Shown piece by piece: positions 1-9,255 of a DNA stretch of 64,000 nt. The notes under the pieces are model-generated. The model saw only the letters and a program-made list of their open reading frames with translations. It made no database searches and had not been told where the DNA came from. The stretch spans positions 3,286,001-3,350,000 of the forward strand of contig JAJKFH010001094.1 of assembly GCA_023333565.1 (NCBI GenBank). Reading direction: 5' to 3'. Within the stretch, counting starts at the first letter, position 1. The number at the start of each line of letters is the position of its first letter. The stretch comes from Puffinus mauretanicus. Taxonomy: Eukaryota; Chordata; Aves; Procellariiformes; Procellariidae. The position numbers and the translations under genes were made by a program.

Positions 1-654
1 ACCGCTAAGCCCATTTCTCAATGCCACAGAAACAGGAAGGAGAGCTTCAGCTTACCAGGAAATGGTCTTGTTCAGCCAGTGGCATAAACCATTTGATCTC
101 TTTGTTGTCAAAGTTTACTTGCTCAGGAACTCGATTATCACCTAATCAAATGACACCTGATTCTCTTATGAATTAGATAATGAAGGAGAGCATTTTTCTC
201 CTAAGAAAAGTTTGAACTGTTATGAGACATGAATAACCTTTTACAAAAACTTCAAGCTTGTTTATGACACAGAAACATTAAAAGCAGGTAGGGAAATAGG
301 GCATAACCAGCCAAAAGCCACTGGTGTCTGAGTGTGTCATGTAAAATCTCTATAGGAAGACAAAAATAAATAAAAATCATGCACGTATCACACATACGTA
401 TCACAATCGCAGATGTATAACTGATGTACCCTAATAACATTCAGTGCTGTCCATTTCTAGCCCCAAGTGGGCCTAAAATGCACAACCCAGATTTGGTGTA
501 GAGGAGATGGGGGATATGAAGGGGATATCAACTATCAAGACATAATGAAGGAGGGCTCCTATGCCATCAAAGTACCCAGTCCCAGGAAAACCCACAACAG
601 CATTTGCACAGCTCATGCTGTAGAGCAAATAGAGAAGTACCTGGGAGCACCTGA
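1..654. other. unannotated single-copy DNA
   Basis: This is AT-rich sequence with only short ORFs that match nothing I recognise. I see no repeat or RNA gene before the CR1 tail that begins near 655. Confidence 0.5.
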
Positions 655-834
655 GAAATGGATGGTGGTTGAACACTGGGACAGGTTTCCCAGGGAAGTT
701 GTGGAGTCTCCACTCTTGGAGATATTCAAAACCAAAACCAGACACAGCCCTGAGCCACCCACTGTAGACAACCTTGCTTTGAGAGAGGGATTGGCAACCT
801 CCAGAGGCCCCTTCTGACCTCTGTGATTCTGTGA
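655..834 (+). mobile_element. CR1 LINE 3' end fragment
   Basis: The plus strand encodes the end of a CR1 ORF2 protein. The motif FPREVVESP (about 688-714) matches the conserved RLPREVVESPSLEVFK region found just before the CR1 stop. The sequence then runs through a short 3' UTR that ends near 824-834 in GATTCTGTGA, the CR1 terminal repeat type. CR1 is the main LINE of birds and is usually 5' truncated, as here. Only about 180 bp survive, so this copy cannot move. The 5' boundary is uncertain because the reading frame continues upstream without recognisable homology. The subfamily cannot be assigned by eye. Confidence 0.8.
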
Positions 835-2008
835 AAGAGCATCAAAGAAAACTGGACTTGTATTCAATGCCTGAGGTAGGTGGAAACGCAAGCCATGCAG
901 AGCTTAGCAAAGGAAGGGAAGCATCTTCCCTGTTGATGCTGTGAGGTGCTGGGAAGGATAAGAAGGTGAAGGAAGCCTGGTCCAGCATAACTGGCTCTGC
1001 AGAGGTGTGGGTAGGACAGTCTTCACAAAGGCGTCCCTGGTGCACACAAGTCATTCTAGTGAAGCTGCAAATGGCTGCCCGGGGGGCTGGCACAGCCCAG
1101 TGCTGGCTGTCAAGAAGAAACCCTTCTGGCAGGCAGAAAGAAGCAGTTTTCCTGCAAGGAATGAGCAGCCTAGAGAAATTTTGCAGCTCTGGGCGAACTC
1201 AACCGTTGCCAAGCTGCTCCCTCCCGTCAGCCCAGTCCTGCCTCCCCCCTCCCCACTTTCTCCTGTACTTCAGCCACCTGGAGCTGCAGCCCTTCCCTTG
1301 GGGTCTTCCCCAGACTTGGAAACGGCGTGCTGTTTGGCTTGGCGAGGGCAGTTTTACTATCAGACTCATTACCAAGGAGGGTGTTCACTCCTGGACTTGT
1401 GAAAGTCACAACAGGTGGCCGTACGTGCTCCGGGCTGGGGTTCACACAGGACCCCGGCACACATCGCTCAGCCCTGCTCCCTCCTGTCGCCCCTATTTCT
1501 CCCTCCCATGTCCGGCTCCCTCCCGCCCCAGCATGGCCATGCTGCACAGACAGCTGCCCGTTACTACTCAGTAGTTGCTTGAATCCCACTAAATGCTTGT
1601 CAAAGTGCCCAGAGAGCTGAAAGTGAGCTCTTTAAATTACATTTGTTGAAAGATCCCTGGTGCCTGTTCCTGCTTTTCGTTTTCAGCAACTCTCTGAAAT
1701 CATAGTTTGTTTTACAGTGATGTTTTGTTTTTCTTTTCCTGCATCCAACCTATAAGTCATGGATGATGCATATTAAACACATTAAATGGGTTTCAGTGGG
1801 GCTGCGCACCATGTGTGCGTAAGGCTGAGGTCTGGGACAACGGCATTTTCGTGTTTACTTTCTGTGCCAGGAAGCTCCCTTATGCACAGCACTGGATAGA
1901 CATTTGGCCCCATTTTAAACCTAAGAAATAGCTTGCATGGAGGGAGGCGGCAAAACCGCGAAGGACACCGCCGAGGAGGAGGAAGAAGAACCAGAGGCTA
2001 CTTGACGG
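835..2008. other. unannotated DNA, moderately GC-rich at 1080-1560
   Basis: The segment at 1080-1560 is more GC-rich than its surroundings and carries several overlapping ORFs on both strands, up to 202 codons (966-1574). The products are proline- and serine-rich without recognisable domains, and competing frames are equally open, so I do not call a gene. A short purine-rich run follows at 1974-1992. Confidence 0.4.
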
Positions 2009-2194
2009 GTTAAAGCAGAGCCTGGAAGTCAGGACTGCTTGGATTGATGCCTGACCACAGCTGACAATGGGCAAGTCTCTTCACTTCTGTGCTTCTGCTT
2101 CCCCATCTGTGAAATGAGGAGAATAAACAAATTTGGTACCCTTTCCTCAGGGAAGGTATACAGAGTTCGGAAAGTATTTTGAGCTCCCCACACA
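2009..2194 (+). repeat. MIR-class SINE
   Basis: The segment aligns by eye along most of a MIR consensus in plus orientation. It has an acquired GCAGAGCCTGGAAGTCAGGA-like block, then AATGGGCAAGTCTCTTCAC, then the core CCCCATCTGTGAAATGAGGA, and it ends in AAAGTATTTTGAGCTCC, which resembles the MIRb 3' end. MIRs are ancient tRNA-derived SINEs mobilised by L2 and inactive in all living amniotes. The copy is strongly diverged, as expected in a bird. Confidence 0.75.
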
Positions 2195-5100
2195 GAACCA
2201 CTTCTTTGTAAGCAAGGAGCTGTTGTATATTTTTAGAAGAGTTTTTAATTAGAAGAATAGCTCCCTCCCTTTAAGAAAAACTGATATTTTTGTTCTTATT
2301 ATACATTTATGACCATGCACCAGATTTTTTTTTTTTTTTAATCCTGTGCCTTTCCAATTTTGCTATTAATATGTCATAAGAAAATGAGGGATTGTGTCCA
2401 AATTCCAATTCATGGGAATGGAATTAATACCTCCATTAAAATGAAAAAGGGGGAGTAATGGGGGGAAGTCTCGGAAGCCCTGGCGGGTGGTAATAGTTGG
2501 ACTCAGCTCTCCCGTCCCAGTGACTCATTCTGGGAATGGATAGCGCCTCTGTCGTCTTCAGACATTTAACACCTCCCTAACAAGATTTAGCATCAGCTGG
2601 GATGTGTGAACAAATAATATTAAGCAACTTGAGACTTCCTAGAACATCTGTCTCTAAGCCGTGTTAGGGCCTGATCCTGTCAGAGGCGGGTGGGAGTTGG
2701 AGAGGCTTCACGTCGGGCTTTTTGTTATTAATACCAGCAGTGGGGAACTTCGGTCACAAGTCAGCCCTCCCAGATCATGTTTCTGAAGATGTAAAGAAGA
2801 AAACAAGGTTCAGAAGACAGCACCCTGCCAAAAGGAAGAATATTTTAGGAAGATCTTTCTGACTCTATCCAGATTATGTGTAAATTTAAGTTACTAAGAG
2901 AAAATGAGAACCATTTGTTTAAAGTTCAAATCCTGTCTGGCCTTTACTAGGCTAGGTTTCAAGCATCCTGTTTTGCCTAATCTCTGCATCTCAATCCATC
3001 ACCTTGATGCAACTTCCCCATGAGAGATCTCCATAGCCCTACCCAAGCAGTTGGACTTGGGAACAAAAACATCAGTGCTGGAGCTCTCTCCTGGCAACTT
3101 TTGTGTGTTGTCAAGTGTTTGAGCACAAGCAGAGTATGAGATACCCCTAAGCTGTGTGGTTTCAAGTATCTCAGGCTGAGTAGGTGTCAGAAAATTGAGT
3201 TCAAACCAAACCCTTTTCTCAAACTTTTCTGACTTTTATCTTCAAGGGAACCCCACAGGCTGAGTTTGGGCTGTGGATTCCAAAAACCTGATGGTGCCTC
3301 AACTCACACTTGTAATTTGGCTGTCGTGGCTCTACAACACTGCAAATTTACAGCAGTCCCACTTCAACTGTGTTAAGACAGAAATCCCAAATTCAGGAGT
3401 ATGTGGGACAGGCTGGAAAGAAGTATTGACTCTTCGTTTTTCAAAAAAATACAAATTTTTCAACAGTTTTTCTCCCAGATATTGTAAGTAGTTTCCAGAT
3501 CTGAATTGCCTAAAAGCAATCCAGAATTTATATGTAGGTAATAAAATGGTTCTGAAGGTTAGCTGTTGATTGGGAAAACTTGAGGATACTATAACCAAAA
3601 CCTAATGAAAGCAGTGTGGTTTCCTGACATTTCCAGCGTACTATAATTCATTCTGTGTAATTTATAAGCCCTCAATTTATTTTTCAAAGTTCTGAAAGTT
3701 CAACATTTCATTGATATATTCCCCATGAAACTTGCTTCAACATATCTTTGGCTTTTTGATGGGGAGCTCTAAAAGTTAGCCAAACTATACACACTGAAGG
3801 GAAGTCCATGCTTCTAATAATCCCTACTCCTGCTTTCTGGGGAAAGCCTTGCCTGCCCTTTTTTCTTTGGCCATCAGCCCAAATGCACACTCTGTCCTCC
3901 CCATGGACCTCCTATATGGACCTTCAGGGAGGAAGCGGACGTACCACTCCCCCTGTAACAAATTACAAAGAGCAGCACACATTCTTTTTTTACCAACAGC
4001 TTTTAAAGCAACTTTGTTTGGGTACCCACAATGCAGCCACACTCAAAAAGATCAGTTGGCTATCTTCTAGTGACACTCATGATGACAAGAATCATGCCCA
4101 GCCAGTGAGGGAAGTGGGGTATATGAGAGATACTGATGAAACAACTCCCACTCATCAGACAAGGTCAGAATAAAAAGGGAAATGATTAAGCACCACAGCC
4201 GTTGTCAGTCACCTACCAGGTAAAGAGATGAATGTGCTCATGAACCTGTTTGCCATTGCTAATCATTTCTTTTCACAATATATGCTCTCTTTCATTTCAC
4301 AAATATGAAATCAGGCCTATTTCACTTGAGAAAACCATCAAGTTAGATGGTAGCCTGTCGGAAGACGGAAATTTTTACAAGCTATGGAGATTTAGGAAGA
4401 CGAACTGTTGCAGCCTCTGATAATCAAACCCTCTTGTAGTGATCAGAGGATGGGACGATAAATCAGTGGTTTCCACTATCAATTGCCATGCTGAGGGAAA
4501 AAATATGTGTGTTTCCGAAGTCATTTTACAAACCAGAACATGCAAGGGAGGACACAGTCCAGTCTAAACGATGGGAGTTGAGCAGCCATTTGGTAAACTC
4601 CAAAAGCCTGCATCTGTGCTGACAGGTGGGGAGTACTTGCAGCCTCCCTCCATGCCCAGGCTTTTCCTCATCCCTTCATGGAAAACACAGTACGCCTCAT
4701 GGTGTATCTGCTGTGCCTATGCTGTGTGACTGGTGTTGCTGTAAACACATGTCCATCCCTCACTGAAACACCCCTCACCCATGGAGCAGCAATAGAGAGG
4801 AGAAGGCCTTTTGATCACTCATGTGCACCCTCATCTCATGCCATCAGCCCACAGATGAGGCTGATGGACTTACCTACCCCATGGGCCTGCTGAAATGCTT
4901 TTCATGGACTTATAGGACTTTGAGGTCTGGAATGCTACTGACCATTGCTGATGATCTCTGAGTGATTACTGAGATGGGTGAGGTTTTCCTGAAGTCACCT
5001 GGGTACATGAGGATCTCAGTTTCCATTTTAAAAGAAAAAAATTCTAGCACTGATAGGTGCAGAAAAGTCCTCAAAATGTGGTATCTAAGGGCTCCAAACA

Positions 5101-7739
5101 TAGTATCCAAAACAAAGAAATGAAATTACATACTTCTAAAAATCTTACTATTTTACAATCATTCTTACGATTCATTTTTTAAACTCCTGACATTTTATGC
5201 TCAGGAGTGCAAGTATCTCCTCCTTGACCTCAGAAAAGGCTTGTAATAATGACAAGTTATTTCATTCAGATATAGCAGCCATTGTACTACAGCAGGCACC
5301 TCTAAAATCTTTTCAATTGCCCGAGGTAACTAAATAACGATATTTCATTATTCACAGGTTGCTTAAGTATTCTCTATATTAAGTGCAGGGGAGTTTAGAT
5401 AACATCTAATTGCAAAGAGAAGCATTGGAAAGTTTTTGAGGGTGGCAACTGCATACCTAAATGACATTTATTTATTTAGAAGTGCTTAATACATGCCTTT
5501 CACTTATCCTAGGCAGACACAGAGCCTTGAAATCAAAACTCATGCAATATCGCTTGGCCCAGTGCCTATACTTGGAAGAACTTTTTCAGCACACCCAAAC
5601 TAAGATACTCATTTCCCAGTTTCTATCACTTAATCATCCTTCTTTTGCAGACACCACCCAGAGTAAAAAACTGGATAAGCAGAGAACTCCTTGCTTAACT
5701 ACTAGGCTGCAGATGACTTTATTAAACATTACCAAAATAATAATAAGAAAAAAATTAATTCCCTGAGTTTTGTCTGCCATGATTAATTAGAGAGCTAATT
5801 TTCCCCCAGCTGTATAAAACTCTGAATATGGGGACTCTTGACTGAAACACTGACACAACTGTAGCAATGGCAACGAGGTAGTGATGTAGCAACATTATGA
5901 GCAAGGCAAAGGGGTAGCCCACAACTTACTGTCGAGAATCCTTAGCAAAACTGTGTGGCCACAAGACATAGCTTCAGAATTAACACTTACAGGACAGGAA
6001 AGCAGGTTATGGTCATTGAGCTGGGATGACCCACTAAATACAAGCCATAGAATCAGTGATTTCTGTGCCTTTTATCACACACTTCATGCTGAGCTGCATT
6101 TTTTCAGTGGTTAACGTGCTAATACAAGCAAGGCCATACCCACGAAGTTCTCTATCATCCCACCCCTATTTTACACAAATAGGTTTGAGGTCTCTTTCAA
6201 AAAAGCCTCCAACAATGCCTTTTAAAAATGTCTTCCCTTCCCCCAACTCCAGAGCAGCATATATCAAAAGAAGCTTTTCAATACTGCAACCCTAACCTTC
6301 TCTCTCAGAAACAGGCACTTTGTGTTTCAGATAAGCTGGACCATATTTGGCATTGCTCCAGCCCTGTTTGGAATATGCACATTTAGCCGTAGTTTTTTAA
6401 GTACAGAAGTCCTTACCAGTGCTCATTTTCAGTAAGGTACCTTTCCAAGGGAAGGGACATTGCACCGCTCCCTGCCCCTTTACAAGAGCCAGGGAGCGCT
6501 GTGTTCAGTGGCATACAAAGCAAAGCCTTTCGCTTCAGGCAGGCACATACACATGATTCCAATATCCTCGCTCTGAATTTGGAAGCCACGGCTGCTACTT
6601 TAGACCACAGCAATTGAAAACACCCCAGGGGGAGAGCAAGCAGAAGGCTGAGATCCTATACATAGAGCCATGACCACAGCATGGTTCGGAGCCCCACTGC
6701 AACCAGCAGCCATCGGTGCAGCACATCATATGGCACTGTGAGAGCTCTCTGAGGCAAGTGGACACGCAATGAGTAAACAGAAAATGAAAGCAGCCTAGTT
6801 CTCATCAAGAGGAGCAGTGAGGAGAAGAAGCCATGGCAGAGGGCTGCTCTTATCAAATGATTCATTCTGGACAGGACAGTGATACTTGTCCATAAGGGCA
6901 GCAGTGCAGGAGATTTACACTGCTGAGTAGTTGGTTCACACAAACACCCCCCACAGCACCAGAGAAAACACGTAGCTAGTCACAGAATCAGGCTCTCAAC
7001 AAGTAAGGACAAATAAGGGTAGCACCAGAGCATCTTTTCCTACTTATCACCTCTCCTGCTTCTTGAGACCTTACTGACTTCTGTGGAGCCTCTCTGCTCT
7101 GTTCAGTTGGTGTCTTTGCTAAACCACTCAGTGATATTGCACGGAGAGAACAGTCTACATCATCAGGATGTGTTTGGGCAAGCCCAACGTGGGCTTGTTT
7201 GGCCTGATTCTCTGTAAAACGCTAAATGTACTGAACGTCCTTCAAAATAGTTGTGCGCTTTATTCATATCCAAGAGCGTATGGCTTTAATAAATTCTGCT
7301 TTGGAGCGCTTTTTGGTGTGCTGTGGGTCTGAGAATTCTCTGTGGTTTGTGGTCACTTGTTTTTCTAATATTTTGGTCAGTGTCCAATCTCACTAGTGTT
7401 GCTGGCTATACCCATGTAATTTCTGCTAGAATTGAATTTTCCACACAGCGCAACTTTATAGCCCTCTGGTGTTCCCTGACACATGAAAAGAGGTTACCGC
7501 CAGTTTGACCAACTTCTGCATATTGAGGCTTTCAAGTAAGGGGCAGAATAACATTAACTGAGTCTCTTCAAAGTCCTGTAAAAGTGCTTTAGAGTGCTTT
7601 AGTCTTCCCAACAGGAACCAAATTTTATCACCTCCCCCGTTTCGACAGCACATGTTTCCTAAGATGTGGTGGAGCTCAGAGGGAAAGTCGGGACATGACA
7701 GTTTACAATCCCATCACTCAAAAGCCTCATTTTAAGGGA
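2195..7739. other. unannotated single-copy DNA
   Basis: This is 5.5 kb of AT-rich sequence with no recognisable gene. ORFs of up to 121 codons (3808-4173) have equally open opposite frames and no known motif. Poly-T occurs at 2326-2340. A direct repeat of GTGCTTTAGA-like units lies near 7580-7600. The part at 2440-2640 has mixed composition typical of single-copy non-coding DNA, but conservation cannot be judged from one genome. Confidence 0.5.
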
Positions 7740-8502
7740 CGTAACTACAGTTCATCAAACACCAAAGGCTTTCCTCTGAAGGATGCGGGGCGGAGGGGCG
7801 GCGGGTGAGGCTGCGCATGGGGGGCCCTGTCACCCCCGTGTCACAGTGCCACCGCCCGGCAACGCAGCAGTCACAGTGCCCCGCGGCAGGATAAAAGGGA
7901 GCATCCTCCCGTGTCCTGCTGCCAGAGATGGCCTGGGGGCAGCCTGAAGACATCTCAGAGGACGTCCTTGAGGAGTTGGTGGAATTACTTGGAGGGGCCT
8001 GAGGGAGGAAGACCAGAGGCTGGACGAGGCTGCTGGAGGTTCTCCTCTGCAAGGCCAGCTGCTGGCAGGGCCACCTTCAAAGCTCATCTGAGGGACGGAT
8101 AGACTTTTCATCTGGATAGCTGCAGCAAGACCAAGGGAATGCCTTCTTGAGGAGCACTGCAGAGCTCACCATCCTCATCACCTGTGGAACCATGGGCAGC
8201 AGCCGTAAGAAATGGGATGCAGAGATATTGCAAGGGGTCCCAGTGCTTTGGAGCAGCCATTGGAGTCCTGCCAGTCACGGGAAGGATTCTTGCCCCCAAG
8301 TTCGATCAGGCCGGGGGCATGTGGCCACTCTCAGAAGCCCCTGAGGTGGCTCCAGAATGAGGGAGACTAGGGCTTGGGCATCTCCTGGGAGGCGTGACCA
8401 GCCTGTGGGAGGAGGAGGCGGGTCTTGCTCACATGCTCAGGGAGTAGCCGATCGCCAGCGCTGGGGTCAGGAAGGAATTTTCCCCCGGGGCAGATTGGCA
8501 CT
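7740..8502 (+). promoter_or_regulatory. GC-rich segment with TATA-like box
   Basis: GC content rises sharply from about 7780. GC-box-like G/C runs lie at 7783-7810, and ATAAAAGGG (7891-7899) is a good TATA-box match. A 24-codon ORF starts at 7928 and ends with TGA at 8000-8002, giving a short acidic peptide (contains EDVLEELVELLGG) that I do not recognise. The expected transcription start would lie near 7920, so the 5' leader would be very short. From about 8440 the sequence has the GGAAGGAATTTTCCCCC block seen in archosaur and turtle CR1-type 3' UTRs. The segment could therefore be repeat-derived and not a host promoter. Confidence 0.3.
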
Positions 8503-9010
8503 GGTCCCCGGGGTTTTTTTGCCTTCCTCTGCAGCATTGAGCATGACCACTTGTCAGGGCTCCTCCGGTCCCTTTTGGCTAGGTTACTGCCTGCTGCTCA
8601 TGCGCCACGAAGATGGCCTCTCGTGCCCTGCAGCTGGGGGGAGCAAGGCTTTTTTTCCCCCACGGTGGGCTAGCAAGTGTCCCCGGGGGGTTTTTGCCTG
8701 CCTCTGTAGCACTGAGCACGGCCCCTTGCCAGGGCTCTTTTGGGCCATTTGGGCTAGGTGCCTGCTGCTCGTGCTCCACGAAGATGGCCCTCGTGCCCCG
8801 CATCCGGGGGGAGGAAGCTTTCTAGACTCCCAGGGCGGGCCCCCAGGGTGGCCCCCGTGGGTTGCTTCTTGTCCTCCGTAGCATTGAGCACAGCCCCTTG
8901 CCAGGGCTCCTCTGGGCCCTTTCGGCTCCCTTCTTGCCTGCTGCTCTTGCACCTCCAAGGCACCTCTCGTGCCCTGGCTCTCTCGGGCTCTCTTGCCCAT
9001 TGCAAGTTTG
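8503..9010 (+). repeat. three tandem ~170-bp units, CR1 3' UTR-like
   Basis: Three diverged tandem units can be lined up on the anchors GTCCCCGGGG (8503, 8679, weaker at about 8850), GCAGCATTGAGCA / GTAGCACTGAGCA / GTAGCATTGAGCA (8531, 8706, 8878) and TGCCAGGGCTC. The spacing is about 175 and 172 bp. The shared block (TTTTGCCTTCCTCTGCAGCA, then a GAGCA...CTTG.CAGGGC stretch) resembles the 3' UTR of CR1-type elements common in turtles and crocodilians. The 214-codon minus ORF over the region (8584-9228) is a by-product of GC-rich repetition. The array lies about 250 bp from the start of the NTC array. Confidence 0.65.
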
Positions 9011-9255
9011 GAGTAGGAGCGAGCTCTGCTCTTCCCTTGGCTCCGTTTCTCCAGGGCTTCTTGCTTGTGTAAAACAGCCTGGGCTTGGAAGGGCTGCACC
9101 ATCCGGAGCTGCCACTTTTCAGCTCTCCCTGCCTGCGCAGGGCAGGCACCAGAGCGCTTTTCATGTATCACTGGCTGAGAATAGGTGTCATACTTTGGAA
9201 GATACCCCACGGCACCACACGCTACCACACACTACCACCACTACTATCACTATTA
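9011..9255. other. flank leading into the NTC array
   Basis: This is unique sequence that changes at 9211-9255 into CAC/TAC triplets (ACCACCACTACTATCACTAT). That stretch is a different trinucleotide tract abutting the NTC array, and it may mark how the array began. Confidence 0.5.

Noticed and set aside
8584..9228. 214-codon minus ORF
   Set aside because: It crosses the three GC-rich tandem units. The protein repeats at the same period and has no known domain.
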